Shown here: piece after piece, positions 42,021 to 54,782 of the stretch
Layout: every line of letters starts with the position of its first letter
Position numbering within the stretch: position 1 is the stretch's first letter
The notes under the pieces: model-generated
Seen by the model: the letters and a program-made list of their open reading frames with translations, nothing else
Database searches by the model: none
Told to the model about the DNA's origin: nothing
Translations under genes and position numbers: made by a program
DNA from: Symsagittifera roscoffensis
Taxonomy: Eukaryota > Xenacoelomorpha > Acoela > Convolutidae
Reading direction: 5' to 3'
NCBI RefSeq assembly: GCF_963678635.1
Contig: NC_087065.1
Coordinates: 26,555,254 to 26,619,253 of the forward strand
Length of the DNA stretch: 64,000 nt

Positions 42021-42869
42021 TTTTTCAAAAGTTTTCTGTAAACTAAAGAGTTTTTTCAAGAAAAAAATCTGATTGATGTTAGAAATTTCGAAATTTTGAA
42101 AGAAAAATATGAAAAATGCTGTAGTATGTCGGTTTTCAAGATCCTTTTCGAGTTGAAGGTTTCAGAAATGGGTTAGAAAATCAGGAGTTTTGGAGATCTG
42201 ACCATTTGGGCTTGAAAAATAGTTTAAAAATTGGCTTTATAAATCGTTCAGTTATTGAAATTGAAAACCCTGGTGGATGGGCCCGATTTACGTTTGCCTT
42301 AAAGATCTTTGTTTTTTGTAGGTAAATATTTTAGTAAGATCATGCGAGTCATGCGCTAGTATATGGTAATTGTACGGTTAGAAGTTTTTGTTATTTGGCG
42401 GTCAACTTGGCGAGCTAATGCTTTTACTGGCTGGAACCTTCCATGGTGCAAAAAATTATCTGGGGCTCATAAAGGTAAACAAAATCCTGTGTTTTTTGTT
42501 ATCGTTATGGTCAAATTATTGGCAATATTTTTTTAATCAAAAATTTAACAAATATCGATATTTAACGAATATCATCGAATTAAGCAAAACAAATTTCTTT
42601 TTCATTTCATGGCGTAGAAAAACCGTTCCAAAAACTATTTGGAGGCACCTTTTCAATTGATGCGACCAAAATGTGGCTTCATGGAGCGCTGTAGAATGTT
42701 GAAGTATACAACTTTAATCGAAAAAAGCATTTTTAAAGTTTGATTAAAATTTTTAAGTGTCTTTAAATCGGAAACTAGACTTTCCGGTAAACGACTTTTC
42801 TTACAAATCGTACTTGCTTTTCTTACTTGCTTTTTTATTGAAACTTCAGAACTTCCAGTTTCATTCTTG

Positions 42870-42918
42870 CCTGGCCTTGAAGTACGCTAAGGTCAGGGGT
42901 TCGAGTTTCTGCCGGACT
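42870..42918 (+). repeat. tRNA-like segment with B-box-type sequence
   Basis: GGCCTTGAAGTACGC, then AAGGTCAGGGGTTCGAGTTTC, resembles the T-arm/B-box (GGTTCGANNCC) of a tRNA-derived repeat head. Repeated in the second unit near 46609-46657. It cannot fold as a full tRNA. Confidence 0.4.
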
Positions 42919-43758
42919 TAGTTTTTTTTAAGTATGTATGCAAATTTGATTTTTTTTTCGGTAAAAACTGAATTGTCCGACCTTCTTTTGTCTGCTGACA
43001 GTTTTTTCGGGCTTAGTTGCCATATCACGGATTTTGCTTATGCTCTAAGCAACTTTGATTAAAAGTTTTGTTCATTGTAGTTACTGGGGAATTTGAAAGT
43101 TTTTGTTTGGCATTTTGATTTTATTTTATTTTTTTCGGCTCAATTCGTGTCTGCTCAAAGATTGTCGGCTTAGTTTCCAAGCTGGCCCTGGAACTCTAAG
43201 GTCATTTTATGCAATAGCCGATAACTTATGAAAATTCAACTGGATTTCATTTTTTAGTGTGTCGTAGTTCTGTTAATTTTGATATTGTTCGGACCATATC
43301 ATTTGGCGTTTGGTGGTAATTTTTCAGACGATTTTCAATTTATTGAAAAAAAGTTCTGCTATATCCCCTTGAAGCCTTTCGATCGTAATTTGGGTTCTAT
43401 AAATATCAAGAGAAATTGTCAATGTGGTCTCAAAGTGATGTTTGGTGTTCAGGATAAATAAGACAGTTAGAAAAGAAATTGATTTCCAATTAGCACGTGT
43501 TATCAACTGAGATGTTATCAACGTGTGACTATGAACTAAGAATTTTTGTAGCGCTTGTTATCACAAATTCTATCGCGCTGTTCAGTTGCTCTTTCCATGA
43601 TAAAAAACAAAAAAAAACAGAAAAACAGGCGTCTGCTGGAAGTTAAGGGCATCAAAAGTGTTTCGAGCATATTTGCGTTATAAATATCACGACTATTTGA
43701 AATGTGTCTGTTATCTTGGATATTAAATATCTTACTCTTAATATAGTTTCACTTTTAT

Positions 43759-43995
43759 GACGACCGGATGATTGCCAAGCATGCTTCAGCCTGCAATGAC
43801 GTAGGTGTCACTTTCATTCCTCTATCCGGTGAAGCTCTCGGCGGCTGGTCCCCGTTAGCCACCTAGAATATCTGCCGTTTCACTTCTATGGCTGCTACGT
43901 ACCTTTTACAGCAGCTGCCCGTCGTTTCGCAACGTTACTGCTGGCCAGGTATTGGCGTTAACGGTCCAACTCCTCACTGCCCACTCACTTTTTTT
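43759..43995 (+). pseudogene. Relic resembling a retroelement polyprotein C-terminus
   Basis: A GC-richer island that reads KHASACNDVGVTFIPLSGEA, LGGWSPLA, one stop, then TYLLQQLPVV and a CWPGIG stretch. The FxPL..E.LGGW pattern with a following helix is one I associate with the C-terminal tails of many eukaryotic reverse-transcriptase polyproteins. Only about 80 residues remain and there is an in-frame stop, so this is a fossil. A search of translated repeat databases with this segment would confirm or refute it. Confidence 0.45.
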
Positions 43996-46900
43996 TCACC
44001 TGATTTTTGTTAAATTGTTAATGGACTTAAAAACTTGGAGTGTCATTTTGTTTGCACTCAGCGCGCCGCTGTACTCAGCTTTTAGTACACCGGTCGTCTA
44101 CTCAAGTTTTGTCAATTTATCTTTACTAACCAAGTATTTTTCTATTGCTAGATTTAATCACAAGGGTCCTTCTCCATATGTTTCTTTGATAATCAATTTT
44201 ATTCGAAACAAATTTTGAAGAAAGTTGGCGCGCGCGTTCATGAAGTTTTTGGTTAGTTTTGTTAATTTTGGTTTCCGATTTGTTTTCTCGACAATGACTT
44301 CCGCAACATCTTTTTGTAGCTTTGTCAAAATACTACAAAAATTGCACCAGTCTGATCGGCTGTATTTGATCTTACTTTCTGCAAAAAACTGAAACTGAAA
44401 TGTTTTTTTTTTGATAATTTCATCCTGGTCAGCGTTGGTTCTTGTAATCATATCTCTTGGACAAACTGGTAAGTGATATTTTATGCTATCTATTTTCTAT
44501 TTGAATCCTGCTGAAATTATTTTGTGTACGTTCGATTATAAGTAGGGTTGTGAAGATCGAATTCGGTAGCTTTATATTGTTTGTTAACTAAAGATCTGTC
44601 CTAAAACACTGGTTTTTATCGATGAAGGTGATAAATTATCAATTTGGTTAAAATTGATGTTAAGCTATCAAAAAAACTAAGGTCAAAAGCTATCAACAAA
44701 GTAGATCGCGTGACTTTAATTAACTGCAGCACGGATCGGAGAACTTAGAGAATATTTAACTCGCTGACATACAAAATACTGATAATACTGATGTTAAGCA
44801 TGCTATTCAGAATATTGACATTTTTCCATTTTTTTGACTGCATATTTTCGAAATTTTGTATTTGTCACGAGGTTTTTTTTTGGCAGCACAAACAGCGCAA
44901 AAGTTTATCAACAATTGCCTGCTGATTAAATTAAGTTCGGAACTGTCTAGAGAATGTTTTTGATTGCTGTACATCAAAACTTTGGCTGTGTTTTAATCTC
45001 TTTTGCATCAAAGATAACCTAGATAATTCTGAACGGCCTGTCAAACAAAAATCTTAATTCGACCAATTTTCTTCTTTTGATTATTACTCGAGGAGAAGAC
45101 TTTCAAAAAAGTAACGAAAATTTTTGTGCTCAGTTTTTTTTCTGTTGCTCCATTTTGATTTAACTACTTTAATGGAAACATTTTTTTTGCGGTTATGATT
45201 TTTTGATAATCATTATGAGTGACATCTGAAAGTTTCTGATGTCCTCAGCTCCAAATGAAAAAGATATTTTACATTCAAAGTAGTAGCAGGTGTTTGGATC
45301 GATCATTCACTATTTTATTTTTCGACTATTTTGTTTTACGACGAAACGCATGAGCATGAGAATTCCTCAGAATCAAAAGCTATGTTCTAAAGCTATCGTT
45401 CATCTCATCAATGAGGCTGAAAACAAACACAGAATACGTTTAATGGGTTGAATACATTTATCTTAAAGGTGTCTTTTTTACTTATAAGAATGTAAATAGG
45501 AAAATCAGGGCTTCGATTTGATCACATTCAAAATTTTTTAATTTACCAAAATTGTGTGAAATTTTGATTAAGACATCATCTGGTAAGAATTCTAATGGTA
45601 AGATTTTTGTGAGAAAATATATTTAGGTTTGAAATTTTTTCTAAAACAGTTTCTGATTGCAAAATTTTGACAAAGAAAAAACAAATTCGGATGCTGTTTT
45701 TTGCTATTTTGGTATTTATTCCCTAAAATTTTTGATAATCATTACTTTGCAAAATCTCACTAGACACAAAGCCAATAGACATGGAAACGAGAGCATGAAA
45801 ATCATGTGTTTTTTTGTTCAACCTTGATTTTTGACACCATTTACAATTTTGGTCAATTAAAGTAACTAATCTATTAAAATTGTTTTTACCGCTACTTAAA
45901 ATAATCATATTTACCCTTGCGATAAGCAAGGGTATTGCAATCGGGTACTAGACTTTATTTTACCGCAAATAACTTTGTTCACAGAAAAATAATTTAAGTA
46001 GGAATGGTAAATATCACATCTGACATGCTCAAGTTCTTAAAATTCAAACAATACTACCATCATTTAAATATTAATTAGCAAAAGGCTTTTTCAAGTTGTA
46101 ATCAATTTTCAAAAGAAAAATTCTCAAATTTTTTTCGGGTATATGGTTGGTTTTCGTCCTAGTTTCTGTCGGCTAGTTTCCATGGTGCAAAAAATTATCT
46201 GGGGCTCATAAAGGTAAACAAAATCCTGCGTTTTTTGTTATCGTTATGGTCAAATTATTGGCAATATTTTTTTAATCAAAAATTTAACAAATATCGATAT
46301 TTAACGAATATCATCGAATTAAGCAAAACAAATTTCTTTTTCATTTCATGGCGTAGAAAAACCGTTCCAAAAACTATTTGGAGGCACCTTTTCAATTGAT
46401 GCGACCAAAATGTGGCTTCATGGAGCGCTGTAGAATGTTGAAGTATACAACTTTAATCGAAAAAAGCATTTTTAAAGTTTGATTAAAATTTTTAAGTGTC
46501 TTTAAATCGGAAACTAGACTTTCCGGTAAACGACTTTTCTTACAAATCGTACTTGCTTTTCTTACTTGCTTTTTTATTGAAACTTCAGAACTTCCAGTTT
46601 CATTCTTGCCTGGCCTTGAAGTACGCTAAGGTCAGGGGTTCGAGTTTCTGCCGGACTTAGTTTTTTTTAAGTATGTATGCAAATTTGATTTTTTTTTCGG
46701 TAAAAACTGAATTGTCCGACCTTCTTTTGTCTGCTCAGTTTTTTCGGGCTTAGTTGCCATATCACGGATTTTGCTTATGCTCTAAGCAACTTTGATTAAA
46801 AGTTTTGTTCATTGTAGTTACTGGGGAATTTGAAAGTTTTTGTTTGGCATTTTGATTTTATTTTATTTTTTTTCGGCTCAATTCGTGTCTGTTCAAAGAT

Positions 46901-47487
46901 TGTCGGCTTAGTTTCCAAGCTGGCCCTGGAACTCTAAGGTCATTTTATGCAATAGCCGATAACTTATGAAAATTCAACTGGATTTCATTTTTTAATGTGT
47001 CGTAGTTCTGTTAATTTTGATATTGTTCGGACCATATCATTTGGCGTTGGGTGGTAATTTTTCAGACGATTTTCAATTTATTGAAAAAAAGTTCTGCTAT
47101 ATCCCCTTGAAGCCTTTCGATCGTAATTTGGATTCTATAAATATCAAGAGAAATTGTCGATGTGGTCTCAAAGTGATGTTTGGTGTTCAGGATAAATAAG
47201 ACAGTTAGAAAAGAAATTGATTTCCAATTAGCACGTGTTATCAACTGAGATGTTATCAACGTGTGACTATGAACTAAACATTTTTGTAGCGCTTGTTATC
47301 ACAAATTCTATCGCGCTGTTCAGTTGCTCTTTCCATGATAAAAAAACAGAAAAACAGGCGTCTGCTGGAAGTTAAGGGCATCAAAAGTGTTTCGAGCATA
47401 TTTGCGTTATAAATATCACGACTATTTGAAATGTGTCTGTTATCTTGGATATTAAATATCTTACTCTTAATATAGTTTCACTTTTAT

Positions 47488-47720
47488 GACGACCGGATGA
47501 TTGCCAAGCATGCTTCAGCCTGCAATGACGTAGGTGTCACTTTCATTCCTCTATCCGGTGAAGCTCTCGGCGGCTGGTCCCCGTTAGCCACCTAGAATAT
47601 CTGCCGTTTCACTTCTATGGCTGCTACGTACCTTTTACAGCAGCTGCCCGTCGTTTCGCAACGTTACTGCTGGCCAGGTATTGGCGTTAACGGTCCAACT
47701 CCTCACTGCCCACTCACTTT
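47488..47720 (+). pseudogene. Second copy of the retroelement C-terminal relic
   Basis: The copy of 43759-43995 in unit 2 of the tandem duplication, with the same in-frame stop. It therefore decayed before the duplication. Confidence 0.45.
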
Positions 47721-49906
47721 TTTCTCACCTGATTTTTGTTAAATTGTTAATGGACTTAAAAACTTGGAGTGTCATTTTGTTTGCACTCAGCGCGCCGCTG
47801 TACTCAGCTTTTAGTACACCGGTCGTCTACTCAAGTTTTGTCAATTTATCTTTACTAACCAAGTATTTTTCTATTGCTAGATTTAATCACAAGGGTCCTT
47901 CTCCATATGTTTCTTTGATAATCAATTTTATTCGAAACAAATTTTGAAGAAAGTTGGCGCGCGCGTTCATGAAGTTTTTGGTTAGTTTTGTTAATTTTGG
48001 TTTCCGATTTGTTTTCTCGACAATGACTTCCGCAACATCTTTTTGTAGCTTTGTCAAAATACTACAAAAATTGCACCAGTCTGATCGGCTGTATTTGATC
48101 TTACTTTCTGCAAAAAACTGAAACTGAAATGTTTTTTTTTTGATAATTTCATCCTGGTCAGCGTTGGTTCTTGTAATCATATCTCTTGGACAAACTGGTA
48201 AGTGATATTTTATGCTATCTATTTTCTATTTGAATCCTGCTGAAATTATTTTGTGTACGTTCGATTATAAGTAGGGTTGTGAAGATCGAATTCGGTAGCT
48301 TTATATTATTTGTTAACTAAAGATCTGTCCTAACACTGGTTTTTATCGATGAAGGTGATAAATTATCAATTTGGTTAAAATTGATGTTAAGCTATCAAAA
48401 AAACTAAGGTCAAAAGCTATCAACAAAGTAGATCGCGTGACCTTAATTAACTGCAGCACGGATCGGAGAACTTAGAGAATATTTAACTCGCTGACATACA
48501 AAATACTGATAATACTGATGTTAACCATGCTATTCAGAATATTGACATTTTTCCATTTTTTTGACTGCATATTTTCGAAATTTTGTATTTGTCACGAGGT
48601 TTTTTTTTGGCAGCACAAACAGCGCAAAAGTTTATCAACAATTGCCTGCTGATTAAATTAAGTTCGGAACTGTCTAGAGAATGTTTTTGATTGCTGTACA
48701 TCAAAACTTTGGCTGTGTTTTAATCTCTTTTGCATCAAAGATAACCTAGATAATTCTGAACGGCCTGTCAAACAAAAGTCTTAATTCGACCAATTTTCTT
48801 CTTTTGATTATTACTCGAGGAGAAGACTTTCAAAAAAAGTAACGAAAATTTTTGTGCTCAGTTTTTTTTCTGTTGCTCCATTTTGATTTAACTACTTTAA
48901 TGGAAACATTTTTTTTGCGGTTATGATTTTTTGATAATCATTATAAGTGACATCTGAAAGTTTCTGATGTCCTCAGCTCCAAATGAAAAAGATATTTTAC
49001 ATTCAAAGTAGTAGCAGGTGTTTGGATCGATCATTCACTATTTTATTTTTCGACTATTTTGTTTTACGACGAAACGCATGAGCATGAGAATTCCTCAGAA
49101 TCAAAAGCTATGTTCTAAAGCTATCGTTCATCTCATCAATGAGGCTGAAAACAAACACAGAATACGTTTAATGGGTTGAATACATTTATCTTAAAGGTGT
49201 CTTTTTTACTTATAAGAATGTAAATAGGAAAATCAGGGCTTCGATTTGATCACATTCAAAATTTTTTAATTTACCAAAATTGTGTGAAATTTTGATTAAG
49301 ACATCATCTGGTAAGAATTCTAATGGTAAGATTTTTGTGAGAAAATATATTTAGGTTTGAAATTTTTTCTAAAACAGTTTCTGAGTGCAAAATTTTGACA
49401 AAAAAAAACAAATTCGGATGCTGTTCTTTGCTATTTTGGTATTTATTCCCTAAAATTTTTTGATAATCATTACTTTGCAAAATCTCACTAGACACAAAGC
49501 CAATAGACATGGAAACGAGAGCATGAAAATCATGTGTTTTTTTGTTCAACCTTGATTTTTGACACCATTTACAATATTGGTCAATTAAAGTAACTAATCT
49601 ATTAAAATTGTTTTTACCGCTACTTAAAATAATCATATTTACCCTTGCGATAAGCAAGGGTATTGCAATCGGGTACTAGACTTTATTTTACCGCAAATAA
49701 CTTTGTTCACAGAAAAATAATTTAAGTAGGAATGGTAAATATCACATCTGACATGCTCAAGTTCCTAAAATTCAAACAATACTACCATCATTTAAATATT
49801 AATTAGCAAAAGGCTTTTTCAAGTTGTAATCAATTTTCAAAAGAAAAATTCTCAAATTTTTTTCGGGTATATGGTTGGTTTTCGTCCTAGTTTCTGTCGG
49901 TTAGTT

Positions 49907-51150
49907 TTCCGTTTATTTAAAAAAACGCACGTTTTGTCTGAAATGTTTTTTATGGGCTTAATTTTTAAAGCATTGGTTTTGTTCCAATTTCAACAGGTTT
50001 TTCTATAACTGAAATTAATTTAATTTTTAAACTTACCTAGTCTGAATTTACGCATTTTTTTTCAATTTTTTTTTTTTTAAATTTTTAAACAGTTTGCTAT
50101 TTCGGCTTAGTCAACTTTTAATGCATAATTTTGAGGGCAAAATATATTCGTATAGGATTATGTGCTTCAGTGTGGATGGGTCAAAATTTTTTTTAAAAAT
50201 ATCATAAATTTTTTATGACAACAGTTTTGTTTTCTGCTAATCAGGTTTCGACCCAAAGTTTGTGGCCTATTTTGCCGCTCGGTGAATGATTTCCAATTGT
50301 TTGTCAGGCTGTTTATGAACTTCATCTGGATACAACCATGAAGTTTGTGTAGCTGTAGTTTTTCCAACTTTTGTAAGTCATTTTTTCAACTTAGTTTTTT
50401 AAGAATTTTTTTACTTGTCTTTTTTTTTCCCGCAGAGTATATTGTAGCGCAATTCGAAATGTTTCAATCTAGTTCAATACTTGCTGTTGTGTTCTGCCAT
50501 AGGTTTTCAGTTTGAAACAAACATTTGAAAATATCGGGTGCTGTTTTTTTCTGGCGTTTTTTCAATTTTTTTTCGATTCGGTGGCTTTGTGTATCGCAAG
50601 TGGTGCGAAGCTCAGCTTTGCCTCTGTGTTAAATTTTGCAAAAAGAACCTAACAATCGCAAGTTTAGATGTTTGCATGACATGCTCATGTTTTACGTCGT
50701 CAGTAAAATGGTTGTAGAAATGCAAAAAATTGCCAGGTTTGTTAGATGCTACGTTTCGAGCTGCAATTGTCTGGGTGTCTTAATTAGTTTAACAGAAAAA
50801 AGTGGCAAACAAATTTTGCTCGGTTTGTTTTTGAGTGCTCATTTTCTTTCTTTTGACTCCTTAAGTATCCTTTTTTGAATTTTTGTAATGAAAAAATTAT
50901 CATGATTCTAATTTTTGTGATTAGCATCTTGAGACTATTGTTATCCTAAATTTCAAAGAAAATATATTTTTGTTAAAGGTTGTATTTGAATAGATCACTC
51001 GCTCTGTTTGGTTTTTTGACCATTTTGACTTTTAAATCATACGCATTAACATAAAATTTGCTTAGCATTGAAAACAATGCTTGAAATTCAAAATTATGCA
51101 TTGTTCGAGTTCTGCCTCATCATATGTACTATTAAGGTCAACTTACATCA
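49907..51150. other. AT-rich spacer, partly an old copy of the neighbouring repeat
   Basis: The stretch around 50620-51080 is loosely collinear with 45000-45420 (ATTTTGCTC.GTTTT, ATGATTTTT, GATCACTC.CT.TTT, CGCATNAGCAT), suggesting an older diverged copy of the duplicated repeat. No gene. Confidence 0.45.
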
Positions 51151-51158
51151 CCTGCTAT

Positions 51159-51505
51159 CAGGGGCGGATCTAGGATTTTCTCGAGGGGGGGCGGATTTTC
51201 AAAAAAAAATCGAAAATTTTGACCCTTTTTTTTAGGTCGACCAAATTGATTTTTCGAGATCTCCCAAAGCACTGTTTTGCCCCTATTTTGGCTAAATTTT
51301 CTGCACCGCAGGCAAATTTTTGAAAAAAAAACAGTCAAAAAAGCCGTTTTTGGGCCCTTTTTGAAAAATTTTGACAAAAAAAGGCGTTTTTTTTTGGCGC
51401 GCGCTCCCCCTCAAAGTTGCCAAAGGCGCTTTTAGAAAAATTTTAGGGTCGGTCAGCCAAAAATGGATTTCTGCAAAAGTATCAAAGGGGGTAAATCCGC
51501 CCCTG
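51159..51505. mobile_element. hAT-type MITE with 8-bp target-site duplication
   Basis: Starts CAGGGGCGGATC and ends AATCCGCCCCTG, inverted termini of at least 11 bp. It is flanked by perfect 8-bp direct repeats CCTGCTAT at 51151-51158 and 51506-51513. Length 347 bp and no transposase. The 8-bp duplication and CAGGGG ends fit the hAT superfamily. A longer relative is at 61284-63462. Confidence 0.92.
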
Positions 51506-51597
51506 CCTGCTATCATTAAGTTTTGCTTTTTTAGTATAGACATGAAAAAATTCATGTTTATGCCTATGGCAGAAAATAAATACCTAATTTTGTTCCT

Positions 51598-51672
51598 GAT
51601 CTTACCCGCGCCCTGCTCGCCTTTACAGCGAGTGCTCTATCCAAAAAGCTGCGTCTCACGGTTAACCGCGCA
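51598..51672 (-). repeat. tRNA-like half (D-arm and anticodon-arm pattern)
   Basis: On the minus strand CAGCTTTTTGGATAGAGC resembles a tRNA D-arm, followed by the stem CTCGC/GCGAG around TGTAAAG. The T-arm and acceptor pairing are missing, so it is at best a truncated tRNA pseudogene or SINE head. Confidence 0.35.
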
Positions 51673-51682
51673 ATGAACTAAT

Positions 51683-51878
51683 CGGCTCTTTTCCAGTTTC
51701 CCCCTGACATTTTTCGAAACCTATAATAGGAAAGTCTATTTAAAATGATTGATGATATTCTATGTGATAAAACCTGAATAGGTGAACTTTTCTTGCTATA
51801 ACTTTTCAAATTGCCGTGTTTATCATTGACTATTTTTTTGTAATTTTACGAAAGGGGTGGGAAACTGGAAAAGAGCCG
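51683..51878. mobile_element. Short MITE with 20-bp terminal inverted repeats
   Basis: CGGCTCTTTTCCAGTTTCCC (51683-51702) is the exact inverse of the sequence ending at 51878. 196 bp, AT-rich centre, no coding. I see no convincing target-site duplication. Confidence 0.8.
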
Positions 51879-52332
51879 TTGTATCTATCAATTGTATTGA
51901 TGGTAAATAATATATTTGATGTAAAGACGTCTGACAGACAAAATAAACATTGTTGAATAGCCAAAACTGTCCTTCCAAAATCAATAAAAGCTTCTTTGGC
52001 GAACATATATTTCCTTTAACTATTAAAAATCTTTTTCGTCTTTTCTACTTGATGGGTGAATCTCAGCATGCATGAATCGCGTAATCATGAGGTATAGCTT
52101 TGTCACATTCATGTTGTCTAAAGATACTTTTCCATGGTTCCCAGAGTTCTCTTTAGGCTGTAAAATTGAAAAAAAAGGAAAAAAAACTACACGTTTTTTT
52201 GCAAAAGGATTATATGGTTCTCGGCAAAACTGAGGAATTAGATTTTGTAACTTCAGATGTTTGCTTCAAATGCTTATCTCTTACGTCGGTAGTAATGTTT
52301 ACGTTTTAGTTAAATCTTCTACGTTGTTGTTG
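51879..52332. other. AT-rich spacer
   Basis: Nothing recognised between the MITE and the LINE fragment. Confidence 0.5.
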
Positions 52333-52698
52333 TTATTGCTCCGTGGACTGTTCGGCGAATATCTCCGCGAGTTCTTCTACGACTAGTAGGGGATTTTTCC
52401 ACAAATCTTCAATGGTGGCAGATATAGGGTTGGCCGGGCAGTTGAACAGATGTTGGCAGTCTTCAACGCTGGAGTTGCATTTGCTGCAGAGCTCTGATTC
52501 ATGGCCCGGTTGTAGTCTGTGTCTGGTTTCGGCAAGTTTCCATGAGAAACCTGATCTAAGCTGAAACAAGACTCTTCTATCGTAGCGGTTGAATTCTGCT
52601 ACATCTTTCGAGATGTACGTTTTGTACATGGTTGTAGAAAGCAAACAAATGCAAGAATCTGGCAAGAACTTTATAAGATGATATTTTCCGAGGTGCAA
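52333..52698 (-). pseudogene. C-terminal fragment of a Jockey-like non-LTR retrotransposon
   Basis: The frame reads RRVLFQLRSGFSWKLAETRH, then a CX2CX8HX4C finger (CSKC, with H and C in CQHLFNC), then IEDLWKNPLLVVEELAE. This is the typical tail of Jockey/R1-type LINE polyproteins: an Arg-rich LRxG segment, the CCHC finger after the RT, and a DLWxNP ending. The RT itself is absent, so it is a 3' fragment, as expected from 5' truncation. The stop at 52333 is the natural end. Confidence 0.75.
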
Positions 52699-53190
52699 TT
52701 CAGAATAGTTCGAAATTGGCTAGGAATCCCATCATAAATTAACTTTTTGCTGACATGGCATAAATTTTGTAGACTTCTTATTATTTCTTACAAGATGTAA
52801 GGTGCATAGAAGTGTGAGTTTCACTACAAAGTGGGATATTTTAACAAAGACATCGCATTGAATGTGAAAACCACCAATTGATTTCTTCTATTTTTTTCTA
52901 TCTACGTCAAGAAGAAACTGCAAAGAGCTATGTCGTAGAAAGCGGTTTTTATCCGGCTTTAGGTAATTCAGAACTCAAGAAAACATCTTAGCATGTAAAA
53001 TGAGGCATATTTATAGAATAAATTTAACCATCGTTGACATTCTGGATAATGAAAAAAAAATGTCTAAAGCTTATCTGAATATTGAAAACCAAATTTAGCG
53101 AACAAAGAGTAAAGTAAATGAGTATCTGAGACTATCATTGGCTATCAATTTGAAATATAGAGTTTTGGTTGAAAATTGTTTTATAAAATA
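52699..53190. other. AT-rich spacer
   Basis: No gene or repeat recognised by eye. Confidence 0.5.
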
Positions 53191-53248
53191 ACTTGAATCA
53201 ATTGATTGTTCAGTTTGAAATGAATTTAATCCTTGGCTTCTCCCGCAC

Positions 53249-53315
53249 ACTTAGCGTCGAGGTAACGACCAAGCCTGCTTTGGCAAAAATTTTTGGTTCA
53301 AATCCGGCCAGGACA
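53249..53315 (+). repeat. tRNA-like repeat head with A- and B-box sequences
   Basis: TTAGCGTCGAGGTAACG (A-box-like) is followed about 45 bp later by GGTTCAAATCC, a perfect B-box consensus (53295-53305). Spacing is that of a tRNA-type RNA polymerase III promoter. No intact cloverleaf, so a SINE-like head is more likely than a tRNA gene. Confidence 0.5.
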
Positions 53316-53674
53316 TATTTTTTCAAACTGAAAATTTATGGTTTCAAATACTTTTTCAGCCTATTTTCATCATCGTCTTTCTGTCTATGTTTACTCGGCT
53401 TAAATGCCATATTATGGCCGTTTGTTTTGCTACTAGCTCCTGATTTTGTGCATTTTTCTTTTCTGATTAAGTTTCAAAAAAGGCTGTTAATTTTTGGATT
53501 TAAAGGTAGAATTTAACAAAGTATCTATTGATCTTATTCTTAAACTTGCGGCTAGCAAGCGTTATCAAATCGGAATGTATACTTTTTTCAGGTTAACAAC
53601 TTAATTGAAAATAAATCTTGAATCACCTAGTAGCTTAAGTTATATACATTTGAAGTGCTTGGCTTCTCCGGCAT

Positions 53675-53742
53675 ACTTGGCTTAGATGTAACGAATACAC
53701 CTAGGACGGAAAAAGGTCGTAGGTTTGAATCCGGCCAAGACC
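53675..53742 (+). repeat. Second tRNA-like repeat head
   Basis: TGGCTTAGATGTAACG then GGTTTGAATCCGGCCAAGACC, closely matching 53249-53315 (shared context GGCTTCTCCGGCA and CCGGCCA(G/A)GAC). Two copies 430 bp apart point to a dispersed SINE-like family. Confidence 0.5.
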
Positions 53743-53754
53743 AGTTTTTTTTAT

Positions 53755-54782
53755 CAATTTGCTGGTCTATTTTTTGTATCATTGTTTTGTCGACTTAGTT
53801 GCTGCACTACGGAAATTTTTGTGCTATAAACTTTTTTCATTGCATTTGAAAGTGTTTTTGTTTTACTGCTGCAATTTCTAAATTTCCTAGTCCTGAATTT
53901 TTATGTTTCTTTTTGTTTTTTATTAGCTGAAAAACTACATTCGGCCTTATGCTTTCAGTTTGTTATATTGGCTCAGTGACCTAATTTTGCTTTTTTTGAA
54001 AGGAAAAAACTCTTGTTTTTTTCCCAGACAGGATGCGTTAAGTTTTAAATTATCAGAACTTAATAGTGCAACGTTCTTATGACTACAATTTTTTTCGGCT
54101 CAGCGAGCGTGTACCAAATTGTGTTCGGGTAGGATGGCGCCCTATAAATTTTTCTCAATTATTTTTAAATGCCGGTGATTATGTTATTGAACGTGCTTTT
54201 CCGCAAATTTAACAACTTCGAGACCAGCATCAGGAGTTTTTTTATTTGTGGTTTTTCGGTAATTTAAAAAAATTTTTGGGTGGTGCCGCAAATGGTCCAA
54301 AGCTTACTTCGCATGTGTGTTTACCAAATGATTTATTGGCGTTTTCTCTTGTTGGAGCACATTCTTGAACAATCTATTTTAAAAAAATGTATTCTGCGAG
54401 CAAATCGTTTCATCATGAAAAACTGCAAAAAATGTTAGAGAAGCCGAGTTTTTTTTATATGTAAGTTGTTTAATTTTTTTCCAATTGTTTTGCAATGATA
54501 ACTGTGTTAGTTTCTGGGCTTTTTAATGCAACCGTTTATCTTTGTTTATGATATATTTCACCTCAATCATAGAATTGAGCAGCAACTTTGATGAATCGAT
54601 TTTGGCATATTTGGGAATCATTATCATCATAAACATTTTCCTCGATAAGATTTCAAATTTTTGAAAACTATTGTTTTTCCCATGATTTCGTTTCTGTCAG
54701 CATACTTTGAGGTATAATAATTTATTTTGAAATCAATTTGTTAAATGGTTGATTAACAACTTTTGTGATATACCTTTAACTT
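53755..54782. other. AT-rich spacer
   Basis: Loose similarity to parts of the 42439-49906 unit. No gene recognised. Confidence 0.4.

Larger units (their letters stand above)
42439..49906. repeat. Tandem duplication of a 3.7-kb AT-rich unit
   Basis: Unit 1 (42439-46177) and unit 2 (46178-49906) are collinear and nearly identical. They begin TTCCATGGTGCAAAAAATTATCTGG and end at TTTCTGTCGG(C/T)TAG. Differences are small indels and substitutions. Within the unit are a tRNA-like segment (42870), a retroelement-like coding relic (43759) and a ACCCTTGC-GATAA-GCAAGGGT hairpin (45913 and 49641). Repeated short open frames (43952-44218 and 47681-47947; 44158-44451 and 47887-48180) have no recognisable domain. 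Confidence 0.92.

Noticed and set aside
43952-44451. Overlapping 88- and 97-codon frames, repeated at 47681-48180
   Set aside because: Their recurrence is due to the tandem duplication. They lie on opposite strands and show no domain.
51598-51672. A functional tRNA gene
   Set aside because: The T-arm and acceptor pairing are absent, so it cannot form a cloverleaf.
51138-51676. Several open frames across the hAT MITE
   Set aside because: They are Phe/Lys-rich translations of the MITE and its termini.
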